Shown: one piece after another, positions 52,786-59,815 of the stretch | Layout of the letters: each line of letters opens with the position of its first letter | Position numbering within the stretch: the first letter of the stretch is position 1 | Assembly: GCA_027488395.1 (NCBI GenBank) | Contig: JAIYBT010000017.1 | Coordinates: forward strand, 1-59,815 | Direction: 5' to 3' | DNA: 59,815 nt | From: Methylophilaceae bacterium | GTDB lineage: Bacteria; Pseudomonadota; Gammaproteobacteria; Burkholderiales; Methylophilaceae | Notes under the pieces: generated by a model | Told to the model about the DNA's origin: nothing | Seen by the model: the letters and a program-made list of their open reading frames with translations, nothing else | Databases searched by the model: none | Translations under genes and position numbers: made by a program

Positions 52786-54741
52786 ATGAAACATCAAGTG
52801 ATTACCAAGTTGATCGCTTCATTTATCACGGTCGTGATATTGGTTGGCGCGGTGACTTACATCAGCTCAAATTCAGTCAAGCGGGTGTCTGCAAAAGCCG
52901 ACCAGTTGATTAAAGTTGAGATTCCTCAACTCAATCAGATTACCAATACCCAAAATTTAATGGCGGCCACGGCCAATCATTTGTTGCAGTATTACGCGAC
53001 TTTTGATCGTGCGAATCATATAAACAATGTACCCAATTTCGCGCGCCTACAACACAATATTCAGAACATCTCTGCCATCCATCAAGATCATGAAGTCAGT
53101 CGCAAGCTTGAGCAAAGTTTGCAGGTGTTTATCGATCGTGCCAATCGGTTAGATGCGGAAATGCAGTTGGAAGAGGATCGAGATTGGGATGTGTTACGCA
53201 CACATTTATACGCTGCGCAGGCCCAATCCAACTTAATTTTAGGTCAATTGGATATCACCAAAAAGCAAATCGCAGAGCGGGTCAAACAAGGCAGTGTTTC
53301 CACCCAATATGAGGTGCATCAGCTCAATTATTTGCAATTAGGCTTTAGTGTTGTGGTGTTGGTCACCGCGCTGTTTATCTTATTTAATTTGCATTCACGG
53401 ATCAAAGATAAAGCCGAGCTCTATAAACGCGCTTATTACAATGGCTTGTCAGGTCTGCCAAATCGTAAGTATTTTGAAGAACATATCCATCAGATTTTGT
53501 CACACCAACAGTCACCTGACCTTGCAATGATGATGATCAATCTTGATCGTTTTAGTCTGATCACCAGCTCCATTGGGTATTTTTTTGGCGATCGATTAGT
53601 CCATAGCGTGTCTCAATGGTTGATCGCCACCTTGCGGCAACATGCATCATCGTTTGATATTTATCACTTTTCTGGCACCTCTTGGTTGGTGATGTTTAAG
53701 CATGCGCAAACAGAGGCGACATTGGCGCAGCTAGCGGAACAGCTGAATCTAATATCCTCAGTCACCTTAACCATCGATGACCGCGAGATGACGTGTAGTT
53801 GTAGTATCGGCATTGTGCAACAACATGCTTTGACGCAAGAGCGTGAGGCGTTATTACGTTGTTTGGATACGGCGTTGCGAGAAGCCCAACAAGCGGGTGG
53901 CAATTGTTATCGTTTTTATCAGCCGAGTATGAGTGCGGTTGCTAAGCATTGGATTGAAACCGAGCAGGCGCTTAGAAGCGCGATTGAAAAACACCAGTTT
54001 CAGTTGTATTACCAACCTAAAGTGAATACCCAAACCCGGCTTATTCAGAGCTCAGAAGCCTTGTTACGCTGGTCAAAAGAGGGGGTATTTATTTCACCCG
54101 CAGTGTTTATTCCCATCGCTGAAAAAAGTAATCTTATTTTGAATATTGGTCGATGGGTATTAACCGAGGCGTGCAGTCAGTGGGCGCGCTGGCGAGCAGA
54201 AGGTCTTCCTGCCATGCCAATTGCCGTGAATATCTCGGCACAGCAATTTCAAGAAGTGGACTTTCCGCGTCAAGTGCAGGCAACCCTACAACGGTTTGGC
54301 ATGCCAGCCAACATGTTGGAACTTGAAATCACAGAAGAAGCCGCCGCCCATGATCCCAAACGTGTGGTTCAGATCATGGAAGATTTAAAAAGCATAGGCG
54401 TGACACTGGCGATTGATGACTTTGGTACGGGGTATTCGTCGTTATCCCATTTAAGTAATTTCCCTGTGGATGTGCTTAAAATTGACCGTGCTTTTATTCA
54501 ACATATGCACCACTCAAGCACCGATGCCTCGATTGTGAGGCTGGTGGTGCAACTGGCCAAAGGGCTAAATTTTAAGGTGGTGGCAGAAGGGGTCGAAACC
54601 GAAACCCAATATCAACAACTCAAACTGTGGGATTGCAATTTGATTCAAGGGTTTTTATTTAGTCAGCCGCTCCCCGCCCCACAATTTGCATCATTGGTGA
54701 TGGAAGAGCGCCAACGCCAGCATGTCAATCAAGTGGCATAA
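52786..54741 (+). CDS. Membrane cyclic-di-GMP phosphodiesterase with degenerate GGDEF and intact EAL domain
   Basis: A 651-aa protein: TM helices about 7-27 and 184-202 flank a periplasmic helical sensor. The GGDEF domain follows (NGLSGLPNRKYFEEH start is kept), but the active-site loop reads SGTSW (296-300), so no cyclase activity is expected. The EAL domain has E424-A-L, AVNIS, LELEITEE, AIDDFGTGYSSL, LKIDRAFI, AEGVET and QGFLFSQPL, the complete set for c-di-GMP hydrolysis. It probably lowers c-di-GMP in response to an outside signal. ATG 52786 follows GAGG; a TTG at 52771 is less likely. Confidence 0.9.
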   Translation: MKHQVITKLIASFITVVILVGAVTYISSNSVKRVSAKADQLIKVEIPQLNQITNTQNLMAATANHLLQYYATFDRANHINNVPNFARLQHNIQNISAIHQDHEVSRKLEQSLQVFIDRANRLDAEMQLEEDRDWDVLRTHLYAAQAQSNLILGQLDITKKQIAERVKQGSVSTQYEVHQLNYLQLGFSVVVLVTALFILFNLHSRIKDKAELYKRAYYNGLSGLPNRKYFEEHIHQILSHQQSPDLAMMMINLDRFSLITSSIGYFFGDRLVHSVSQWLIATLRQHASSFDIYHFSGTSWLVMFKHAQTEATLAQLAEQLNLISSVTLTIDDREMTCSCSIGIVQQHALTQEREALLRCLDTALREAQQAGGNCYRFYQPSMSAVAKHWIETEQALRSAIEKHQFQLYYQPKVNTQTRLIQSSEALLRWSKEGVFISPAVFIPIAEKSNLILNIGRWVLTEACSQWARWRAEGLPAMPIAVNISAQQFQEVDFPRQVQATLQRFGMPANMLELEITEEAAAHDPKRVVQIMEDLKSIGVTLAIDDFGTGYSSLSHLSNFPVDVLKIDRAFIQHMHHSSTDASIVRLVVQLAKGLNFKVVAEGVETETQYQQLKLWDCNLIQGFLFSQPLPAPQFASLVMEERQRQHVNQVA

Positions 54742-54811
54742 CGGGTGTAAGCGATCAATATCACGCGATTACCAGATATGATTGGATATTTGATTAAGCA
54801 CTGATTGCATC

Positions 54812-55534
54812 ATGTTGAATAACGGTCGTGTGGTGCAATGGCAAGATGAAAAAGGCGTTGGCTTTGTACAAGATAATGCGGGTCAGCGCACGTTTTTGCA
54901 CATAAAGGCGTTTATTTCTATCGCACGTCGCCCGATGGTGGGTGACAAGGTGCAATATCGGCGAGCACGCGATGCGAAAGGCCGCATCATTGCAAGCGAT
55001 GTTCGCTTGGTAGAGCCACATCCAGCGGCATCCTCAATGCAAAAAAACCAACAGCGCGAAGGGTTAAGCGCAAAGCATCCGCGTCCATTTCAAAACCCTC
55101 GTCAATCCCGAGGCGTACCGCAAGGCACCCGCATGCCAGCGTTCTTGCACCAGGTGTTGGGCATCGTCAGTCTAGGCATGCTGAGTCTCTTCTGTGTTCA
55201 ATCGTTGCTGCCGCTGCATCTGCTCAGTTATGTGGGTCTGCTCAGTGTGCTCACTGGTCTGATCTATTGGTTGGATAAATGGTATGCCCAAACCAACGCT
55301 TGGCGTATTCAAGAACACACCCTGCATCTTTTTGCACTGCTTGGTGGCTGGCCTGGGGCTTGGCTGGCGCAAACCTGGGTGCGCCACAAAGCCAGCAAGC
55401 TTAGTTTTCAAATCAAGTTTTGGGTGACGGTGTTACTCAATCTGATTGGACTGATGCTGCTCAATTGGCCGCAAGGCACCGCAATGATCAGCAAGGTGGG
55501 TGGTTGGGTACATATGCATTTGTCGGGCTGGTAG
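54812..55534 (+). CDS. Cold-shock domain plus DUF1294 membrane protein
   Basis: A 240-aa fusion: an N-terminal cold-shock OB fold (VVQWQDEKGVGFVQDNAGQRTFLHIKAF, about 6-70), a basic linker (about 72-110), and a DUF1294 membrane domain (about 115-240) with four helices and the motif NAWRIQEHTLHLFALLGGWPGAW followed by RHKASKLSF. The CSD-DUF1294 combination is known in proteobacteria; the function is not established. The phosphodiesterase stop is 70 nt upstream. Confidence 0.88.
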   Translation: MLNNGRVVQWQDEKGVGFVQDNAGQRTFLHIKAFISIARRPMVGDKVQYRRARDAKGRIIASDVRLVEPHPAASSMQKNQQREGLSAKHPRPFQNPRQSRGVPQGTRMPAFLHQVLGIVSLGMLSLFCVQSLLPLHLLSYVGLLSVLTGLIYWLDKWYAQTNAWRIQEHTLHLFALLGGWPGAWLAQTWVRHKASKLSFQIKFWVTVLLNLIGLMLLNWPQGTAMISKVGGWVHMHLSGW

Positions 55535-55603
55535 CCCTGCACGGACATGTTTTTTGATGTGCTGTGTATTTGAAAGTGAACATTGACGCATCGTTAAGTC
55601 ACA

Positions 55604-55837
55604 CTATTTTTTGCCTAGAGTGGTTTTTTTATAGGCAAATGTCCCGCAGGTAACCAAATATAACACCGCAGAAATGATGTTGAGGATAGGCACTAGGCTA
55701 CGAAAGCTGAGAAAAAAAGCTTTATTAAAAGCATGTCTAAATGTATCAAAGCGACATTTTCTAAATTCCAAGAGTCCGCCAATGGCCGAGATGCCCAGCG
55801 GAACCAAATAAAGCCACGAAAACACATTAAAGTCCAT
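55604..55837 (-). CDS. Small membrane protein, unknown
   Basis: A 77-aa protein with two hydrophobic segments (about 6-23 and 48-68) separated by a basic stretch rich in R, K and F. No family is recognised. It stands convergent to the CSD-DUF1294 gene. No strong ribosome site is visible, so the call rests on its composition and the empty surrounding DNA. Confidence 0.5.
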   Translation of the reverse strand: MDFNVFSWLYLVPLGISAIGGLLEFRKCRFDTFRHAFNKAFFLSFRSLVPILNIISAVLYLVTCGTFAYKKTTLGKK

Positions 55838-56260
55838 AGTTGATATCAGGATAGAAGTGAATAATCACTGGTTAATATTGTGCTTTGATTAAATCAGTTT
55901 AAGACAGCGCCGTCTAGGTATTCAATCAAACGTGCAAGGTTTGTACGCGCAATGCTTTTCATTGTGTGCAGATCACGATGCCGCGCACGATGTTTTTGAA
56001 CGGTTGGTGTTGTTTGATTGCACAAGTTTGGCGTTATTGGATCACATTGACGTCGATAAAAGATTGCGTTGATGTTTGAAAATCGTCAAAAACCATGACA
56101 ATTTGATGAAATGTTTACCATGGTGCTTGAAATGGCTATTAGCTTGGTTGCGAAACAGTTAAACTCAATTTATATATTTTTTATCCTTAGTACAGCATTA
56201 TTTGCAAGCTATTGGTGGTTGATGCGCGTGCTGACTTACCGTTTGGAGTCCATTTTTTCT
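55838..56260. other. 423-bp gap with a possible decayed coding stretch
   Basis: From 55893 to 56072 the plus strand is open for 59 codons with protein-like content (LYAQCFSLCADHDAAHDVF) but without an ATG, so it may be a gene remnant. Nothing else is supported. Confidence 0.3.
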
Positions 56261-56725
56261 ATGAAAAAAATCATTTGTTTGGCTGGTTTGTTCTTGTTAT
56301 CAAGCTGCAGTTCCAATATGGTGAAGTTGGGGGTGTACCAAAATAAAGCGCAGTTAATCGCAACAGATGGGTCGGTATTTACGGGCAATATCATCATTAA
56401 TCAATATACCAACGATGGCGATGTGGTGTTTGAAACATCTCCCTACGGTAAATTAACTGGGAAATGGACCGCCACCTCACATGGTAGCCATGTGATCAAG
56501 CCAGCATCAAATGAAGTCCCCGTTAACGGCGCGGAGCCTGTGCTGATCAATAAAACCTATTTAGGTAAAACTTTTTTGACTGCCAATGGCAAAGTGGTGT
56601 TGCATTGTGATTTTAAAGCCAACATTGAGGGTGAAATGTTGTTGGGCAGTGTGTTTGTGATTGGTGATGGTGCTTGTCTAGATGATCAAAAACAAACCTT
56701 ACCGATACAGTTTTTTAAATCTTAA
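56261..56725 (+). CDS. Small lipoprotein, unknown
   Basis: A 154-aa protein starting MKKIICLAGLFLLSSCSS: a signal peptide with lipobox LSSC and lipidated C16. The mature part is beta-rich (GSVFTGNIIINQYTNDGDVVF; GKLTGKWTATSHGSHV). Its C-terminal part includes the segment GKVVLHCDFKANIEGEMLLG. No family is recognised. An in-frame extension reaches ATG 56111, but the signal peptide marks 56261 as the start. A terminator follows. Confidence 0.72.
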   Translation: MKKIICLAGLFLLSSCSSNMVKLGVYQNKAQLIATDGSVFTGNIIINQYTNDGDVVFETSPYGKLTGKWTATSHGSHVIKPASNEVPVNGAEPVLINKTYLGKTFLTANGKVVLHCDFKANIEGEMLLGSVFVIGDGACLDDQKQTLPIQFFKS

Positions 56726-56770
56726 TGTGTTCTTGCTCTAATTAAACTTATTAATATCGCTTTCAAAATA

Positions 56771-56802
56771 AAAGCACAGGCCAATCAAGCCTGTGCTTTT
56801 TT
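56771..56802 (+). terminator. Terminator after the lipoprotein gene
   Basis: AAAGCACAGGC/GCCTGTGCTTT with a 7-nt loop and T-run. Confidence 0.9.
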
Positions 56803-56818
56803 GTTGTGTGAACAGCTT

Positions 56819-58309
56819 TTATTTTTGAAAGGTTGCACTAGGTTTTAAATCAAAAGCCACACAAATACGTTCCGATGCCGATTGAAAAGGAATTGTGCGA
56901 TGAAACAGTGAGGATGGAAATAACACAATATCGCCGACAGCGGGTTTAATGTGCGCAGTGTTGAAATCGTGACGCAATTGTGGAAAATCATCGCCATGGG
57001 TGCCATATTCAAAAGCTCCTGCGATTGGGTCATCACCGTCGGGCATGGCCAAATACACAGCGCCGCTGATCCAACCAATTTCATGAATGTGCGCGTTTAA
57101 ATGGCCACCTGATTGCATGTTGACATACCATGAACTGGTGAACTCCAAGCTTTCAGGAAAATGCGTGATCAACGCACAGTCTGCACCTTGAAAATGGGCG
57201 CGATAACGCGCAAATTCACGTTTTACCAATTCCCCCAGTTGGCGAAAGGCAGCTTCAGGCCGTTTAAATAAATTACCAGCTGATTGTTTGCCATTGGTGA
57301 GGCGTGCTTGCTTGCGTTCTGCAATGACAGTTTGTGCGATTAATGCGAGCAATTCATGCAACAGCGGCGCGTCACTCGCCAATTCTGGGAGTGCGCGATG
57401 ATAGACGAAATCAAAGCCATTTGGACAAAATTGATAGGGATCAGGTGTGTCATGATTAATGCTGTAATGTGTGGATAGCGTGGCCACAAAAGGCGAAATA
57501 TGCGGCCCTTGTTGCATGAGTTGAGCACGCCTCGCACTAAAAGCGTCAAATTGTTGATCGCGGTACAAACAGAGCAACACGCGGGCTTGCCAATCCTCAA
57601 GTTGTGATGCTTCAAAATATGGAATCGCCTCTTGAAAGCGCTGTGCGAGCGCTAAAAATTCACCCATGTTGTAATTGGCCAGTGCATGGTTGGGATGACG
57701 TTGCAACGCTTGTTGATAACATGCCACAGCTTGCTGCATATCGCCCAAGTCACGCCAAGTTTCGCCAAGATTATTGTAGGCATCGGTGTAATTATCAAAA
57801 AGGGCAATGGCTTGTTGATAGCTCTGCACCGCTTCAGTAAGTAGCCCTTGATCTTTTAACGCAGTGCCTAAATTAAAATGTCCGCGCGCATCTTGCGGTT
57901 GAATGCGTAAGCCAGCTTGATAACAAGCAATTGCATCTTCTAACCTGCCTTGTTTTTGATACAAGGTGCCCAAATTGCCATACGCTTCAAACAGTTGTGG
58001 ATTGCATTGAATTGCGGTTTGATACGCCTGAATCGCCTCAGGTATCTGTTGCAAATGCGTTAATACAATGCCGAAGTTAAACCAGAGTTCTGGCATGCGT
58101 GGCTGCAATGCAATGGCGCGTTGGTAAGCGAGAGCAGCCTCTGGATATTGTTGCGTTTGATCAAGACTCAACGCAAGTACGTGATGTATGACAAATTCCT
58201 TTGGTGCTTGCTGTAGCATCGTCTTAGCTGCAGCGATGACAGTTGCATATTGTCCTTGCTGAAACTGTTGTATCAGCTGGTTTAATTGTTGTGGGTGTAG
58301 TTTAGCCAT
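56819..58309 (-). CDS. TPR-repeat protein with putative 2OG-Fe(II) oxygenase domain
   Basis: A 496-aa cytoplasmic protein. Six to seven TPR repeats (about 8-240; AYQRAIALQP, AYQTAIQCNP, CYQAGLRIQP units) precede a C-terminal oxygenase domain of the 2OG-FeII_Oxy_5 type (about 390-490). Its probable iron ligands are H407/H409 (LNAHIHEIGWISGAVYL) and H470 (SLFHRTIPF), with R481 (SERICVAFD) for 2-oxoglutarate. The substrate is unknown; TPRs may recruit a protein. Encoded alone. Confidence 0.86.
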   Translation of the reverse strand: MAKLHPQQLNQLIQQFQQGQYATVIAAAKTMLQQAPKEFVIHHVLALSLDQTQQYPEAALAYQRAIALQPRMPELWFNFGIVLTHLQQIPEAIQAYQTAIQCNPQLFEAYGNLGTLYQKQGRLEDAIACYQAGLRIQPQDARGHFNLGTALKDQGLLTEAVQSYQQAIALFDNYTDAYNNLGETWRDLGDMQQAVACYQQALQRHPNHALANYNMGEFLALAQRFQEAIPYFEASQLEDWQARVLLCLYRDQQFDAFSARRAQLMQQGPHISPFVATLSTHYSINHDTPDPYQFCPNGFDFVYHRALPELASDAPLLHELLALIAQTVIAERKQARLTNGKQSAGNLFKRPEAAFRQLGELVKREFARYRAHFQGADCALITHFPESLEFTSSWYVNMQSGGHLNAHIHEIGWISGAVYLAMPDGDDPIAGAFEYGTHGDDFPQLRHDFNTAHIKPAVGDIVLFPSSLFHRTIPFQSASERICVAFDLKPSATFQK

Positions 58310-58458
58310 GATGATGTGATCTTATGCGTCAACAGCATTAAATGAAAGATTGTCTCAAATACCCGTTTTAACATGAATGCGGGTTACTGTTGGAGGCATT
58401 CATGTCAGCAATCCGCTTATCTCTTTTATGGAAGCACTTTATTAATTAGGCTGCTTGT

Positions 58459-59397
58459 TTATTGAAGTGCTTGATAACGTATTGTTGCGGATAACAATTG
58501 ATGACGTGTACCTGGTTCCATGGCTGAGTGACCGGCATCTGGCACCATAAACAGCTCGGCATGCGGCATGGCTTGCGCTAATTCCCATGCCGTTTCAGGT
58601 GGACACACCATATCGTAACGCCCTTGCACAATCGTGGTTGGAATTGCTGCGAGTTGTGTTGCATCTGCTAATAATTGCTGTCCATCGACAAAACAAGCAT
58701 GTTGAATATAATGAATTTGTACGCGCGCGCGCGCTAATTCAATCAGGCCATCAGTTTCACTGTTATCTGTTTTGGGTTGAAGGCTCATGATGCTCGCTTC
58801 AAAAGCGTTCCAACGTATCGCAGCTGGAATGCTCACTTCGGTATCATCCGAAAAGATCAATGCAGCGTAAACATTCAGTACATCCTCACGACGATCAACG
58901 GTTATAGGCGCAATTAATGCTTGCCAAGCCTCAGGGAAAAACAAGCTGACCTGTCCTAAAAACCAATTTAACTCGTGTGGGCGACTCAAAAAGATACCCC
59001 GTAAAACCAAAGAAACAACTCGCGAGGCATGCTGTGTAGCGTAGGCCAATGCCAGCGTACTGCCCCACGAGCCACCAAACACATGCCAGCGCGCTATGCC
59101 CAAGTGTTGGCGTAACAGTTCAATGTCATTTACTAAATCCTGGGTGGTATTGTCAGTGATTGAGCCTGCCGGTTGGCTTCGTCCGCAGCCTCGTTGATCA
59201 AAAAGCACAATGCGATAAATGGTTGGGTCGAAAAAACGACGTTGTGAAGGGTTGCAGCCGCTACCAGGTCCGCCATGTAAAAATATTACAGGGATACCTT
59301 GTGGGTTGCCACATTGTTCTACATAGATGTGATGCTGCGCATCTACTGGAAAATGCATGTGATGGAAAGGCTGACATTCCGGAAACAGCGGTAACAT
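58459..59397 (-). CDS. pip: Proline iminopeptidase (peptidase S33)
   Basis: An alpha/beta hydrolase of 312 aa that removes N-terminal proline. HGGPGSG (41-47) forms the oxyanion hole; the nucleophile is S110 in GGSWGS; the acid is in GRYDMVCPP and the base in DAGHSAMEPG. FDQRGCGRS is the family signature. The length matches single-domain Pip enzymes. Confidence 0.93.
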   Translation of the reverse strand: MLPLFPECQPFHHMHFPVDAQHHIYVEQCGNPQGIPVIFLHGGPGSGCNPSQRRFFDPTIYRIVLFDQRGCGRSQPAGSITDNTTQDLVNDIELLRQHLGIARWHVFGGSWGSTLALAYATQHASRVVSLVLRGIFLSRPHELNWFLGQVSLFFPEAWQALIAPITVDRREDVLNVYAALIFSDDTEVSIPAAIRWNAFEASIMSLQPKTDNSETDGLIELARARVQIHYIQHACFVDGQQLLADATQLAAIPTTIVQGRYDMVCPPETAWELAQAMPHAELFMVPDAGHSAMEPGTRHQLLSATIRYQALQ

Positions 59398-59707
59398 ATT
59401 TTTGACGTCTTATAAAAATTAAGTAATTGATTTTATTTGAAAATAAAAAGTGTGCCAATGTTTCAAACCTGCAATAAAAAAATATGTAACCAATTTGTAA
59501 CTAAAGTGTTGCAATTTGAAATTAAATGTTTTATATTTCAAGCCTCACAAACAACTAGTGATTGTTTCTTAGTCGTTTTCAGGAAAAAATCCCTGTTGGA
59601 TTTGTGATTCAAGTGAAGATGTAAGTTTTACATAAAACCATGCCTAATGGTTTAAAACCGAATCTTCACTTATACACAAACCCTTAGTTTTAACTTTGGA
59701 GATCAAT
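59398..59707. other. 310-bp AT-rich gap between divergent pip and the last gene
   Basis: It carries the nested inverted repeats at 59611-59671 and the promoters of both neighbours. No gene is seen. Confidence 0.45.
59611..59671 (+). promoter_or_regulatory. Nested inverted repeats in the leader of the last gene
   Basis: AAGTGAAGAT (59611-59620) pairs with ATCTTCACTT (59662-59671), enclosing the perfect hairpin AAACCAT-GCCTA-ATGGTTT (59635-59653). It ends 36 nt before the ATG and may be a structured 5' UTR. Confidence 0.5.
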
Positions 59708-59815
59708 ATGCAAGTGAATAAAATCAAACTAGCGTTAGGCTTGGTTGTGGCAGCGATGCCAATGGTTGCTTCAGCAGCTGCCGACCAAGAAGCTGCGATT
59801 GCAAATGCCAATAAC
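59708..59815 (+). CDS. Exported protein, 5' end only (cut by window edge)
   Basis: The first 36 codons encode a clear signal peptide (MQVNKIKLALGLVVAAMPMV, then ASAAA) and the start of a mature Ala/Asn-rich protein. GGAG lies 5-8 nt upstream. The window ends inside the gene, so the family cannot be told; a porin or OmpA-type outer-membrane protein is one possibility. Confidence 0.75.
   Translation, partial: MQVNKIKLALGLVVAAMPMVASAAADQEAAIANANN

Noticed and set aside
55893-56072. A gene in the gap before the lipoprotein
   Set aside because: There is no ATG start, no ribosome site and no recognisable family; at best a remnant.
56111-56260. N-terminal extension of the lipoprotein to ATG 56111
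   Set aside because: The lipoprotein signal peptide with lipobox starts at 56261, and an N-terminal extension would destroy it.

Overview
The window reads as a betaproteobacterial chromosome, most likely a PQQ-using methylotroph of the Methylophilaceae (inference). The support is the housekeeping gene order (FmdB-DUF502-aspS, ruvCAB-ybgC-tolQRAB-pal-cpoB-queE-queC, rpsP-rimM-trmD-rplS, rpsU-yqeY-dnaG-rpoD-tRNA), several PEP-CTERM exported proteins, a 23-residue PqqA precursor gene, and a SoxYZ-like carrier of the type linked to quinoprotein dehydrogenases. No marker in the window fixes the genus.

Bases 1-13.6k hold: the 3' end of a beta-helix PEP-CTERM protein; a dicarboxylate/amino-acid symporter with a GNAT enzyme; an M48 protease with a YjgN-type membrane protein; AmpD; a cation/calcium exchanger; the PilS/PilR two-component pair; the betaproteobacterial sigma factor-DUF3619-DUF3106 module; a D,D-endopeptidase; and a lone GcvH-like protein. 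Bases 13.7k-41.6k are dense housekeeping DNA: translation (aspS, rpsP, trmD, rplS, rpsU, tsaD), recombination and repair (ruvABC, ogt, xerD), envelope (Tol-Pal, PlsY), queuosine precursor synthesis, folate (folB), and replication/transcription (dnaG, rpoD). A small operon of a MarR regulator, an NTF2-fold protein and an EamA exporter sits under a consensus promoter whose spacer is a perfect palindrome.

From the tRNA-Ile2(CAU) gene after rpoD to about 51.5 kb the DNA is visibly AT-richer, with long gaps and accessory genes. It holds five PEP-CTERM proteins, a DGQHR-domain (DndB-like) gene overlapping a gene of unknown family with HEPN-like features, an orphan pqqA, a second HEPN-like protein followed by eight copies of a hexanucleotide, a tRNA T-arm relic, a fasciclin protein and a histidine-rich repeat protein. 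The DGQHR pair is the best candidate for an undescribed, possibly defence-related, system.

Bases 51.6k-59.8k return to more ordinary genes: a DMT exporter, a membrane phosphodiesterase with a degenerate GGDEF, a cold-shock/DUF1294 protein, a lipoprotein, a TPR-2OG oxygenase and proline iminopeptidase. The window ends in the signal peptide of an exported protein that has a structured leader.
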